Notes under the pieces: model-generated
What the model saw: only the letters and a program-made list of their open reading frames with translations
Databases searched by the model: none
Told to the model about the DNA's origin: nothing
Translations under genes and position numbers: made by a program
Assembly (NCBI GenBank): GCA_934274515.1
Contig: CAKQTC010000004.1
Location: 1 to 64,000, forward strand
Source: an uncultured Clostridia bacterium
Lineage (GTDB): Bacteria > Bacillota > Clostridia > Christensenellales > DTU072
Reading direction: 5' to 3'
Length of the DNA: 64,000 bases
Part shown: positions 41,865-51,446 of the stretch, in pieces
Position numbering within the stretch: position 1 is the stretch's first letter
Layout: every line of letters starts with the position of its first letter

Positions 41865-41866
41865 CA

Positions 41867-42796
41867 ATGGAGTACAGTCACTTTCCCGTCTTATACGACG
41901 CGGTAATCGAAGGGTTGGACGTGAAGCCAAGCGGGATATACGTTGACGGAACTCTTGGCGGCGGCGGACATAGCGCAGGTATACTCGAAAGACTTACGAC
42001 AGGAAGATTGATAGCAAACGATCTCGATATGGCGGCTATCGAAAATGCAAAACGGCGTTTTGCAACGAAACTTGATAAAATTACTTTTTTTCACGACGAT
42101 TACAAGAACCTTGCCGAAAATCTTGACGAGGCAGACATAGGGGAAGTTGACGGAATATTGCTTGATTTGGGAGTGAGTTCTTATCAACTCGACAATCCGG
42201 AACGCGGTTTTTCTTATATAAAGAGCGCAAGGCTCGATATGAGAATGAACCCCGAGCAAAAGATTTCGGCTTATGAAGTAATAAACGAATATTCGGAAGA
42301 CGAACTGGCGAAGATACTGTTCGAATACGGTGAAGAGCGTTATGCAAGAAGGATAGCGTCATCCGTAATAAAGCAAAGGGCGGTTGCGCCGATAGAAACG
42401 ACCTTGCAACTGGCGGATATAGCGGCGAAAGCGTATCCGGCAAAAGACAGGTACAAGTACGGAAACCCTGCGAAAAGGACTTTTCAAGCGGTAAGGATAG
42501 AAGTAAACGGAGAACTTAACGGATTGTACGATTTTATCTACAATATCGCGTTGAGATTGAAAAAAGGCGGAAGAATGTGCGTAATAACGTTCCATTCGTT
42601 GGAAGACAGAATAGTGAAACGTGCGTTCGTCGAATTAGAAAAAGATTGCGTATGCGACAAGCGGTTGCCCGTATGCGTGTGTGGGAAAAGGAAAGAAGTA
42701 GAAATACTTACAAAAAAACCGATACTCGGAAGCACGGAGAGCGACGTAAATAAACGTTCGGAAAGTGCGAAACTAAGAATCGTAAAAAGGATATAA
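41867..42796 (+). CDS. rsmH: 16S rRNA m4C1402 methyltransferase RsmH
   Basis: Methylates N4 of C1402 in the 16S decoding centre, 309 residues. The SAM-binding motif is DGTLGGGGHSAGIL, then DLGVSSYQLD and the NPAKRTFQAVRIEVN substrate-binding stretch, with FHSLEDRIVKR near the C-terminus. No strong ribosome binding site is visible in the 2-nt gap, so translation is likely coupled to mraZ. Confidence 0.96.
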   Translation: MEYSHFPVLYDAVIEGLDVKPSGIYVDGTLGGGGHSAGILERLTTGRLIANDLDMAAIENAKRRFATKLDKITFFHDDYKNLAENLDEADIGEVDGILLDLGVSSYQLDNPERGFSYIKSARLDMRMNPEQKISAYEVINEYSEDELAKILFEYGEERYARRIASSVIKQRAVAPIETTLQLADIAAKAYPAKDRYKYGNPAKRTFQAVRIEVNGELNGLYDFIYNIALRLKKGGRMCVITFHSLEDRIVKRAFVELEKDCVCDKRLPVCVCGKRKEVEILTKKPILGSTESDVNKRSESAKLRIVKRI

Positions 42797-42811
42797 AGGA
42801 GGGTGCAACAA

Positions 42812-43336
42812 ATGAATAACGAAAAACTTACGGCTTTCGATAACTTTATTATCGGAAAAAACAAGTACGTACCGCAAGTCGAAAACGAAGAGAAAGTTTG
42901 TGAAAACGCAGAAAAAGCAAATTTTTCGGCGTCGTATACGCAATATCTCAAAGAACAACTCAGAAGAACGCAACCCTCGGAAGAAAGGGTTCTTACGCAA
43001 GAAGAATTCGAAGTAATAGACGACGAAGAAACTCGTAAAAATCGTATGTGGAAAGCGCTCGGCGGCAAAGGCGGAGTGAAAGCGGAACACGACGGAACGA
43101 CGACGAAGAACGTTCAGTTCAAAAAATTCGGTAAGTTTTTGTTGTGCGCCTATGTCATTATTATGCTGTGTTTAGCATTAATAGTAATAGTGAAGACGAC
43201 AGTGGGCGACAAAATAGAAAATGCCGACGCATCCGAAGTTCCTCATAATGCCGCGTCGCATATCGAAAGAATGGAAGACGAGGAAGAAGAAAAAGAGGAA
43301 AACTGGTTTGACAATCTCTGCGATTCACTAAAATAA
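42812..43336 (+). CDS. Single-span membrane protein at the ftsL position
   Basis: I do not recognise the sequence by similarity. The 174-residue start at ATG 42812 has AAGGAGG 8 nt upstream; an in-frame GTG at 42803 overlaps that site. The first 110 residues are hydrophilic and cytoplasmic, one helix follows (about 113-135), and about 40 mostly acidic residues face outward, with a run of Glu near the end. FtsL normally has a short cytoplasmic tail and an extracytoplasmic coiled coil, so this layout is inverted in length. Position between rsmH and the PBP is the only link to FtsL. Confidence 0.65.
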   Translation: MNNEKLTAFDNFIIGKNKYVPQVENEEKVCENAEKANFSASYTQYLKEQLRRTQPSEERVLTQEEFEVIDDEETRKNRMWKALGGKGGVKAEHDGTTTKNVQFKKFGKFLLCAYVIIMLCLALIVIVKTTVGDKIENADASEVPHNAASHIERMEDEEEEKEENWFDNLCDSLK

Positions 43337-43359
43337 TCATAAAGAGGGTGTGAAAAGCC

Positions 43360-45261
43360 ATTAAAACTTCACAATTTAGACTAAGGAAAAGATTATTAAC
43401 GCTTGTGGTGTTGATAATCTTTTTATTTACGGCAATTTTCGCAAGACTTATTTATCTTCAAGTCATAGACAACGAAAAATTGCAAATGAAAGCACTCGAT
43501 CAGTGGTCGCGCGACGTTCCTCTTACGGGAGAACGTGGCGATATTTATGATGTAAACGGTAGGTTGCTCGCGGATACGGCAACGGTATATACCGTATATG
43601 TTCGACCTAATTCGGTTAAAGACAAAGCGTATACGGCACAAATACTCGCGTCGGTTCTCGGCGCGGACGAAAACAAACTTTACGACAGGATAAATACGAA
43701 AGTCAGCGAAGTAACCGTTTCAAAAAACGTTACCGGCGAACAAATATCGAGAATTTACGCAATGAATCCCGACGGGGTGTACTATGCTCAAAATATATCG
43801 AGAAAGTACGTTTACGGTGATTTTTCGTCGATGGTTCTTGGGTTTACCAACGTTGACGGAGTCGGACAAACAGGGGTCGAATGTAAATATAATTCGTATT
43901 TACAAGGCACAGACGGCAAAATTTTGACAGAAACAGATTTAGTCGGACGAGAACTCGATACTAATACGACCTACTACATTAAGGGCAAAAAAGGTGCAGA
44001 CGTGTATCTTACGCTTGATTACTCGCTGCAATCATTCGTGCAAAATGCAGTTTTCGACGCGTACGAAACGCATAAAGCGAAAGCCGCGTCGTGTGTGATG
44101 TTAAACGCAAAAACCGGCGCAGTCGTCGCAATGGCACAAGCGCCGTCGTTCGATTTGAACGACATACCGAGAAACGACCTTGTTTCTTTAATGAGCCTAA
44201 GTAAAAATACGATTATAAGTAATGTATACGAACCCGGCTCAACGTTTAAGATATTAACCGCCGCAATAGGGTTGGAAAACGGCGTAGCAAGTCCTGAGAA
44301 GACTCGCGTATATTGCCCGGGATACAGGATTGTAGACGGAAAAAGGATAAAATGTTGGCGAACGATAGGTCACGGTTCTCAATCTTTTGCCGAAGGTGTT
44401 CAAAACTCGTGCAACTGTATGTTTATGGATATTGCACTTAACCTAGGTAAAGATAGATTATACTCGGGACTGAAATCGTTCGGAATATGCGAAAAAACAG
44501 GCATAGACTGTATCGGCGAAGGCAGCGGACTAATGATAAGCGAAGAAACCGTTAAAAACGTTGATATGGCGAGAATGGGATTCGGACAGGCAGTTGCAGT
44601 AACGGCGATGGAACTCGTAACCGCGGCAGGTGCGGTAATAAACGGTGGAGAATTGTTGAAACCGTATATCGTGGATAGAGTAGTGAACGACGGAAAAGTG
44701 GTATATAAAGGGGGAAAAACCGTAAGGAAACGTGTAATAAGCGAGAAAACAAGCGCAACGATGAGAGAAGTCCTCGAAGGCGTTGTTAAAAACGGCGGTG
44801 GCAAAAACGCACAGGTGGAAGGGATAAGGATAGGAGGAAAGACGGGCACGGCGCAAAAATACGGTGAGGGCGGAGGAATTGCCTCGGGTAAGTACGTAGC
44901 GACATTCGTCGGGTTTGCTCCTGCCGACGACCCGGAATATATTCTTTTGTTTATTGTGGACGAACCGTCTACGGGAGCGTATTACGGTAGCGTTGTGGCG
45001 GCGCCTTATGCATCGCAAATTTACAGTCAAACCGCCGTTTATAAGGGTTGGACAAAAGCCGGAGAAAAGGAAACGGAGAAAGTTACGATGCCCGATTTAA
45101 TAGGGTTAAGTATATCCGAAGCGGATATGAAAATGCGAGAATACGGACTGTATTACGAGTACTACGGAGAAGGTGAGGTCGGTGACAAAGTCGTATATCA
45201 AGTTCCTGCGGCAGGGAGTTTCGTAAATAAAAACAGCGTGGCATATATAGCCGTCGAGTAG
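43360..45261 (+). CDS. Transpeptidase PBP with PASTA domain (SpoVD/FtsI type), probable AUU start
   Basis: Class B penicillin-binding protein that cross-links septal or spore-cortex peptidoglycan. The catalytic domain has SxxK at Ser294-Lys297 (PGSTFK), SCN (NSCNCMF) and KTGT at Lys494. One PASTA domain ends the chain, which favours SpoVD over FtsI. The frame is closed by TGA at 43351. It lacks any ATG, GTG or TTG before GTG 43405, yet the codons from 43360 encode a typical basic N-terminus (QFRLRKRLL) before the membrane helix, and GAGGG lies 11 nt before ATT 43360. AUU initiation is therefore inferred; GTG 43405 would cut off the positive residues. Confidence 0.85.
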   Translation: MKTSQFRLRKRLLTLVVLIIFLFTAIFARLIYLQVIDNEKLQMKALDQWSRDVPLTGERGDIYDVNGRLLADTATVYTVYVRPNSVKDKAYTAQILASVLGADENKLYDRINTKVSEVTVSKNVTGEQISRIYAMNPDGVYYAQNISRKYVYGDFSSMVLGFTNVDGVGQTGVECKYNSYLQGTDGKILTETDLVGRELDTNTTYYIKGKKGADVYLTLDYSLQSFVQNAVFDAYETHKAKAASCVMLNAKTGAVVAMAQAPSFDLNDIPRNDLVSLMSLSKNTIISNVYEPGSTFKILTAAIGLENGVASPEKTRVYCPGYRIVDGKRIKCWRTIGHGSQSFAEGVQNSCNCMFMDIALNLGKDRLYSGLKSFGICEKTGIDCIGEGSGLMISEETVKNVDMARMGFGQAVAVTAMELVTAAGAVINGGELLKPYIVDRVVNDGKVVYKGGKTVRKRVISEKTSATMREVLEGVVKNGGGKNAQVEGIRIGGKTGTAQKYGEGGGIASGKYVATFVGFAPADDPEYILLFIVDEPSTGAYYGSVVAAPYASQIYSQTAVYKGWTKAGEKETEKVTMPDLIGLSISEADMKMREYGLYYEYYGEGEVGDKVVYQVPAAGSFVNKNSVAYIAVE

Positions 45262-45269
45262 GAGTAAAA

Positions 45270-46709
45270 ATGAAAAAGTTATCACAAATATGCAAAAGAT
45301 TGTGCGTTTGCGAAACAAACGTTTCGGACGATTATGACGTAACCGGCATAACTACCGATTCGAGAACAGTAGAAAAAGGTAACGTTTTTGTCGTAACAGA
45401 AGGTAACGAAAAGTATATTAAAGACGCGATAAATCGCGGAGCGGTGTGTTTGCTTGCCGAAAAAGCATACAAAGAGCCTTGCGTAAAAATTAAATCGCTG
45501 CGAGAGGGGCTGAGTTTGGCGTGCAGCGATTTTTACGATAATCCCGAAAAAAAAGTTAAAATAATAGGCGTAGTGGGAACAAACGGAAAAACGAGCGTAA
45601 CACATATCCTTAACGAAATTTTTAAGCCTTATAAAAAAACGGCGGTCATCGGTACGCTCGGCATATTTGTTGACGGAGAAAAGATAGATAATCCGATGAC
45701 AACGCCCGATCCGCCCGTTTTGTTTCGTACATTAGCAAAAGCGGCGGAACGCAACGTCGAATACGTATTTTGCGAGATAACCGCTCATGCGATTTTCTTT
45801 GAAAAAATGCACGGTATAAGATGCGAAATATGCGTTTTCACAAACGTAAGTCGCGACCACCTCGACTTTTTTGACAATATGCAAAATTACGCAAAAATAA
45901 AAAGGGCGTATTTTTGTAAAGAAAACGTGAAAATAGGCGTAATAAACGCCGATGACGAAAACGGGCAAGCAATTCTAAATGATAGTGCTATTTGTAGCGT
46001 AAGTTACGGAATAGACGAACCTAGCGATGTTTTTGCGATAGATATAGGCTACGACGAAGGTATAAAATTCATAGCGAACGCATTTGACGATATTATTTAC
46101 GTCTCTACGCGTTTTGAAGGAAAATTTAACGTCTATAATATACTTGCGGCAATTACGGTAGCAAGGCTTGTGGGTATATCGCCAAGAGACGTGCAGACAA
46201 GATTGCGAATGATGGCTACGATAGAAGGACGCGCCGAGTGTGTTTCTGTTAAACCTAAGGTGGTGGTTGATTTTGCGCATACGCCCGACGGACTGGCAAA
46301 TATTTTGAGTTCTCTAAAAGAAACGACAAACGGCAAGATAATAGCAGTATTCGGTTGCGGTGGCAACAGAGATAGAGGGAAAAGACCGATTATGGCAAAG
46401 ATAGGGACGGAACTTGCCGACTTATGCGTTTTTACCAATGACAATCCAAGATACGAAAATCCGACGGAAATAATACGGGATATGGTTTCGGGTTTGGACG
46501 AACAATCGATGGATGACGGGAAATACGTAGTTATCGAAGACAGGACGGAGGCGATTAATTTTGCGGTACGACTTGCCACGGACGACGATTGTGTGGTGGT
46601 ATGCGGCAAAGGAGGGGAAGATTATATGGACATCGAAGGGAAAAAATATCCGTACAGCGATAAGAGCGTGTGTTTGACGGCGTTGGAGAACAAGACTTGC
46701 CGTCAATAG
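45270..46709 (+). CDS. murE: UDP-MurNAc-tripeptide synthetase MurE, meso-DAP type
   Basis: Adds the third amino acid of the peptidoglycan stem peptide, 479 residues. The ATP motif is GTNGKTS (about 103-109), and a conserved KTG-like carbamylated-lysine region follows. The DNPR motif (in TNDNPRYENP) is the mark of enzymes selecting meso-diaminopimelate, which agrees with asd and dapB in this window. AGGAG precedes the ATG. It overlaps mraY at its 3' end. Confidence 0.96.
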   Translation: MKKLSQICKRLCVCETNVSDDYDVTGITTDSRTVEKGNVFVVTEGNEKYIKDAINRGAVCLLAEKAYKEPCVKIKSLREGLSLACSDFYDNPEKKVKIIGVVGTNGKTSVTHILNEIFKPYKKTAVIGTLGIFVDGEKIDNPMTTPDPPVLFRTLAKAAERNVEYVFCEITAHAIFFEKMHGIRCEICVFTNVSRDHLDFFDNMQNYAKIKRAYFCKENVKIGVINADDENGQAILNDSAICSVSYGIDEPSDVFAIDIGYDEGIKFIANAFDDIIYVSTRFEGKFNVYNILAAITVARLVGISPRDVQTRLRMMATIEGRAECVSVKPKVVVDFAHTPDGLANILSSLKETTNGKIIAVFGCGGNRDRGKRPIMAKIGTELADLCVFTNDNPRYENPTEIIRDMVSGLDEQSMDDGKYVVIEDRTEAINFAVRLATDDDCVVVCGKGGEDYMDIEGKKYPYSDKSVCLTALENKTCRQ

Positions 46710-47701
46710 TAATTGCTTTTTTAACCGCTTTTTTTATTGCGATGATAATTGCCGTGCCGTATATTTCTCTTATGCGGAAAGTTAAGGCGCGACAAACGAT
46801 TCTTTGCTATGTAGAGCAACATAAACAAAAGGAAGGCGTTCCGACTATGGGCGGTACGATTTTTCTTGCGGCGGCAGCGGTTGCGTGTCTAATTTTTTGG
46901 AAAGGGCAAAATAAAATGGCGGTTGTTGCGCTTGTCGTGACCGTTGTTTACGGCGGTATCGGTGCGCTTGACGACGGAATAAAAATTATAATGAAACGTA
47001 ATCTCGGACTGAGAGCATATCAAAAAATTATATCTCAATCACTTATCGCCGTGCTCGCGACTTATTATTGTTATAAATCGGACTACATCGGAAGCGAAGT
47101 TTTTTTGCCGATATTGAATAAAACCGTAAATTTATCCCGATGGTATTTTCCTCTCGGTTTTCTTATTTATATTGCGACGACGAATTGCGTTAATCTTACC
47201 GACGGACTTGACGGACTTGCCGGGACGACGGTTGCCGTGTATTTAGGATTCGTAGGCGCGCTTGTTTATCTCGCTTACAAGGACGCAATAGGATTAGGGC
47301 AAACTTTTTATGCGGAAGAACTCCGTAACGTGACAATTTTTGCAGCCGCATTAATCGGGGGAATTTTAGGTTTTTTATGGCATAATTCGTATAAAGCAAG
47401 CATTTTTATGGGGGATACGGGTTCTCTTGCTCTTGGCGGTGCGTGCGCGGTTTTACCGATGATGATAAAAAAACCGTTCGTAATTCCGATTGTAGGGATA
47501 ATGTTCGTAGTGAGCGGAGTATCGGTTATAGTACAGGTAGCGGTTTATAAACTAAAAAGGAAACGCGTTTTTTTAATGGCACCGTTTCATCATCATCTCG
47601 AAATGAAAGGGAAAAACGAGTCGAAAATAGTTGCGTTCTATGCGATAATTACCGTTATTGCAGGTGCGTTCGGACTTATAATTTCTTATCCGCTAGCATA
47701 G
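46697..47701 (+). CDS. mraY: Phospho-MurNAc-pentapeptide transferase MraY
   Basis: Makes lipid I from UDP-MurNAc-pentapeptide and undecaprenyl phosphate. It is a polytopic membrane protein with about ten helices. A TTG start at 46697 (334 residues) is preferred because GGAG lies 8 nt upstream; a GTG at 46670 is the alternative. Diagnostic motifs are the DDG-like ALDDGIKI, NLTDGLDGLAG, and PFHHHLEMKG. It overlaps the end of murE by 13 nt. Confidence 0.93.
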   Translation: MPSIVIAFLTAFFIAMIIAVPYISLMRKVKARQTILCYVEQHKQKEGVPTMGGTIFLAAAAVACLIFWKGQNKMAVVALVVTVVYGGIGALDDGIKIIMKRNLGLRAYQKIISQSLIAVLATYYCYKSDYIGSEVFLPILNKTVNLSRWYFPLGFLIYIATTNCVNLTDGLDGLAGTTVAVYLGFVGALVYLAYKDAIGLGQTFYAEELRNVTIFAAALIGGILGFLWHNSYKASIFMGDTGSLALGGACAVLPMMIKKPFVIPIVGIMFVVSGVSVIVQVAVYKLKRKRVFLMAPFHHHLEMKGKNESKIVAFYAIITVIAGAFGLIISYPLA

Positions 47702-47737
47702 ATTAGTTATAAACAGATTAACGAAAACGGAGGGAGA

Positions 47738-49066
47738 ATGAACAGCGTGAAAGAGTTTGCAAAGAAGAAAGTTCTCGTTGCGGGAATGAAAGCAAGCGGT
47801 ATAAGCGCGGCAACGCTTCTTAAAAGAGAAGGCGCGACCGTATTGTGTTACGACGATAAAATTCAATCGTTATCGGGGTTTGATTTTACCGATTTACCGA
47901 GCGACGAAACGATAAAAAGTTTTTATGCGGTAGTTGTTAGTCCTTCGATTCCGCCGAAACACCCTATTATCGTTCGGGCAAAACGCGCCGGCGTCCGAAT
48001 AATGGGAGAACTTGAACTCGGGTGCAAGTATCTCGATTGTCCTACGATAATGGTTACGGGAACGAACGGGAAAACGACGGTCGTCACGATGATAGAAAAA
48101 TTGCTCCAAATGGCAGGGATGAAGACGAAAGCGGTCGGAAATATCGGTTATCCCGTGTGTCAACTGGTACTTGACGGGACGAAACTCGATTATGCGGTGG
48201 TGGAAGTAAGCAGTTTTCAACTCGAATATGCGACGGTTAAACCTTATGTTTCCGTGATATTAAATCTCGCGCCGGATCATATGGACAGATACGTTAGATA
48301 CGAAGATTACGTCGGTACGAAACGAAAGATTTGCGAAAATCAAACGGAGAACGATTATTTATTTTTCAATAACGACGACGGCGCGGCGCGACGATTCGTG
48401 CGGAGTACGAAAGCGAAAGCAATACCCGTCACGACGAACGGAAAATTCGCCGATGTATACATAAAAGACAATTTTTTTATGTTCGGCGACAAGGCGTTAT
48501 GTCCCGTTAAAGCGTGCAAACTTAAAGGAGAGCATAACAAATTCAATATGCTGGTTGCGCTTAACGTCGGCGCGGCAGTCGGAGTCAAAAGCGACGCTTT
48601 TCCGAATTTGATTCGAAGTTACTCGTTACTACCGAACCGAATAGAGTATGTTACTACGCTTGACGGAAAAAGTTATTACAACGATTCAAAGGGTACAAAT
48701 ATTCACGCGTGTCGATACGCAATCGAAAGTCTTGACGGAGATATCGGCTTGATTATGGGCGGAAGCGATAAAAACGAAGACTTTTGCGATTTTTTTGAAA
48801 ATATAAACCCGAAAGTGAAACAAGTTGCCATAACCGGCGGTAACGCCGAAAAAATATTCAATTCGGCAATGAAAATGGGGTTTTGCGAAGCGAGAATATT
48901 CGAAACGCTCAAAAGCGCGGTTAATTATCTCGCGAATTGCGACGGCATAACGAACGTACTTCTTTCGCCGTGCTGCGCTAGTTTCGACAGGTATAGGAAT
49001 TATGCGGAAAGGGGAGATAAATTCAAAGAAGCGGTTTACGCCGTTAAACCGTCGAATAAAGTTTAA
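47738..49066 (+). CDS. murD: UDP-MurNAc-alanine:D-glutamate ligase MurD
   Basis: Adds D-glutamate to UDP-MurNAc-L-alanine in the cytoplasm, 442 residues. It has the N-terminal Rossmann-like domain, ATP motif GTNGKTTVV (about 107-115), an NLAPDHMDRY segment and YNDSKGTNIHA. GGAGGG precedes the start. The last 65 nt overlap the start of ftsW. Confidence 0.95.
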   Translation: MNSVKEFAKKKVLVAGMKASGISAATLLKREGATVLCYDDKIQSLSGFDFTDLPSDETIKSFYAVVVSPSIPPKHPIIVRAKRAGVRIMGELELGCKYLDCPTIMVTGTNGKTTVVTMIEKLLQMAGMKTKAVGNIGYPVCQLVLDGTKLDYAVVEVSSFQLEYATVKPYVSVILNLAPDHMDRYVRYEDYVGTKRKICENQTENDYLFFNNDDGAARRFVRSTKAKAIPVTTNGKFADVYIKDNFFMFGDKALCPVKACKLKGEHNKFNMLVALNVGAAVGVKSDAFPNLIRSYSLLPNRIEYVTTLDGKSYYNDSKGTNIHACRYAIESLDGDIGLIMGGSDKNEDFCDFFENINPKVKQVAITGGNAEKIFNSAMKMGFCEARIFETLKSAVNYLANCDGITNVLLSPCCASFDRYRNYAERGDKFKEAVYAVKPSNKV

Positions 49067-50138
49067 TTATTATTTGATTATACCGATTATTGCCGCCGTA
49101 CTGGCGGCGGTCGGGTTAATCTTCATCTATTCGGCAAGTTGTTATTCCGCCGAAATAAATTATAACGACAAGTTTTTCTATGTTAAAAAACAAGCGATTG
49201 CGCTTGTTGCCGGCTTAGTGCTTATGATCGTCGCGTCGAAAATCAAAACCGACGTTTTTATCAGGTTTAGGTGGTTGGTTCTCGCGGTAAGCGCGATTTT
49301 GCTTGCGCTCGTGTTTATTCCGGGACTTGGTGTGTCGAGTTACGGCGCGACAAGATGGCTTAACTTGGGGTTTACCACGATGCAACCGTCGGAAATAGCG
49401 AAGTTCGGCTTCGTAATTTTTCTTGCTTCGTTTATGAGCCTGTATCCGCCTAATAAGGTAAAAAACACGATAATTCCGTTGCTTACGGGTGGAATAATTT
49501 GCGGATTGATTATGGCAGAGCCGAATATGAGTATAACCGTTGTTGTCGGATTATCTTTGCTCGTTATGCTTTTTTTAGGCGGATTTAACGGAAAACTTAT
49601 GGCGGTTTTAGGACTGTTCGTTGTTGTGGCAGGCGTTTTATTAATAGTGCTGGAACCGTACAGAATGGATAGATTCACCGCTTTTCTCGACCCGTGGAAG
49701 AATCCGAAAGACGAGGGATATCAACTTATACAATCGTATTACGCTATCGGTTCTGGCGGACTGTTCGGAGTAGGATTATTTAATAGCAGGCAGAAGTTTT
49801 TGTTCTTGCCGTTTGCGGAGAGCGATTTTGTTTTTTCCGTTATCGGGGAAGAAACAGGACTGTTTGGGTGCCTTGTCATTATGCTTTTGTTCCTCATTTA
49901 CGTACTTTGCGGAATTAAAATAGCAAGGAAGGCGGACACGAGATACCATTCGTTACTTGCCGTCGGACTAACTGCCGTCACTGCGTTACAGGCGATGATA
50001 AACTTCGCGGTGGTAAGCGGATGTATTCCGCCTACGGGGGTGCCGTTACCTTTCGTGAGCGCAGGCGGAACCTCCCTTGTGACGTTTATGTTTGTGAGCG
50101 GATTGCTATGGAATATAGCGCGTAACCATTCAAAATAG
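49002..50138 (+). CDS. SEDS glycosyltransferase FtsW/SpoVE
   Basis: Peptidoglycan polymerase of the septum or spore cortex, acting with the class B PBP upstream; 378 residues with about ten membrane helices. Family motifs are the YGATRWLNLG region, the MQPSEIAKFGFVI segment and the C-terminal PPTGVPLPFVSAGGTSL. The ATG at 49002 lies inside murD, and all downstream alternatives would lose the basic N-terminal stretch before the first helix. FtsW and SpoVE cannot be separated by eye. With a PASTA PBP nearby, either a dual or a sporulation role fits. Confidence 0.9.
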   Translation: MRKGEINSKKRFTPLNRRIKFNYYLIIPIIAAVLAAVGLIFIYSASCYSAEINYNDKFFYVKKQAIALVAGLVLMIVASKIKTDVFIRFRWLVLAVSAILLALVFIPGLGVSSYGATRWLNLGFTTMQPSEIAKFGFVIFLASFMSLYPPNKVKNTIIPLLTGGIICGLIMAEPNMSITVVVGLSLLVMLFLGGFNGKLMAVLGLFVVVAGVLLIVLEPYRMDRFTAFLDPWKNPKDEGYQLIQSYYAIGSGGLFGVGLFNSRQKFLFLPFAESDFVFSVIGEETGLFGCLVIMLLFLIYVLCGIKIARKADTRYHSLLAVGLTAVTALQAMINFAVVSGCIPPTGVPLPFVSAGGTSLVTFMFVSGLLWNIARNHSK

Positions 50139-50183
50139 GAAGTCATAATATGTAATAGATACGTTTCGGGCGGTCCGTTTTTA

Positions 50184-51446
50184 ATGGGAGGAAGTTTGGG
50201 TAAGTTTGTGATTGAAGGCGGGAAAAAACTCGTCGGCGAAATAACCGTACAAGGTGCGAAAAATGCGGCGTTACCTTTGCTTGCGGCTGCGGTTATGACC
50301 GACGACAAAGTAAGAATACATAACGTTCCCGACTTGCTCGATATTGATAATATGGTAAAAATTTTGCGTAATCAAGGCGTTTTTGTCGAAAAAAAAGGTA
50401 AAGACGTCACGGTTAAGGCAGATAAAATGAATTCGGACAGTATAGGCAATTCTTTGGCGAAAGAATTACGGAGTTCGGTTTTTCTTTTAGGTGCGGTATT
50501 AGCAAAGAAAAAACACGTTGTGGTCGCATACCCGGGCGGATGCGATATAGGATTGCGCCCTATCGATATTCACCTTAAAGCGTTGCGGGATTTATCTGTA
50601 AAAATCGAAGAAAAAGCCGGGTATGTTTTTTGCGACGGAACAGATATAAAATCGGGAGAAGTTTGTTTGGATTATCCGAGCGTAGGCGCGACGGAAAACG
50701 TTATGCTTGCAGCGGCAACGGTGAAAGGAAGAACGGTGGTATATAACGCCGCGCGTGAACCCGAGATTAGCGAATTACAAAACTTTCTAAACGCAATGGG
50801 TGCGAAAATCAGCGGAGCAGGAACGCCGAAAGTCACGATAGACGGCGTAGACAGTCTTAAAAGCGCCGAGTATTCGGTTATGCCCGATCGTATCGTTGCA
50901 GGCACTTTCCTTATTTCTGCTATTATGAACGGGGGAGAACTCGCGTTAAAAGGCGTAAGAAAAGGAGAACTTAACTCGTTGATAAGTAAACTATCGAAAA
51001 ATTCTTGCAAAATCGACGTTGACAATGATATTATATATGTAACGGCGAACGGTCGTCCCGACGCGACCGATTACGTATCCACGCAACCGTATCCCGGCTT
51101 TCCGACGGATCTGCAAGCACCGTTTACCGCGTTGCAAACTATTTCGTCCGGAACGTGCGTGCTTACCGAAAACATTTTTGAAAACCGTTTTCGTCATGTG
51201 CCCGAACTTAGGAAGATGGGCGCGGATATAATTATAAGAGATAGAACCGCGGTTATTAAAGGCGTAAAAAACCTTGTGGGAGCGGAAGTATACGCGCAAG
51301 ACCTGAGAGGCGGCGCCGCACTCGTTCTTGCAGGGCTTGCCGCAAAAGGAATTACCGTTGTAAACGACGTATATCATATTGACCGCGGATACGAAGAAAT
51401 GGAAATAAACCTAAGAAACATCGGAGCGAATATAACGAGAATATGA
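50184..51446 (+). CDS. murA: UDP-GlcNAc 1-carboxyvinyltransferase MurA
   Basis: First committed step of peptidoglycan synthesis, 420 residues. The fosfomycin-sensitive Cys is present in PGGCDIGLRPIDIH (about residue 116-119). The ATG at 50184 is followed inside the frame by GGAGG and then TTG (50196) and GTG (50208), so a slightly later start is possible. It sits where murG is usually found. Its stop overlaps ftsQ as ATGA. Confidence 0.95.
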   Translation: MGGSLGKFVIEGGKKLVGEITVQGAKNAALPLLAAAVMTDDKVRIHNVPDLLDIDNMVKILRNQGVFVEKKGKDVTVKADKMNSDSIGNSLAKELRSSVFLLGAVLAKKKHVVVAYPGGCDIGLRPIDIHLKALRDLSVKIEEKAGYVFCDGTDIKSGEVCLDYPSVGATENVMLAAATVKGRTVVYNAAREPEISELQNFLNAMGAKISGAGTPKVTIDGVDSLKSAEYSVMPDRIVAGTFLISAIMNGGELALKGVRKGELNSLISKLSKNSCKIDVDNDIIYVTANGRPDATDYVSTQPYPGFPTDLQAPFTALQTISSGTCVLTENIFENRFRHVPELRKMGADIIIRDRTAVIKGVKNLVGAEVYAQDLRGGAALVLAGLAAKGITVVNDVYHIDRGYEEMEINLRNIGANITRI

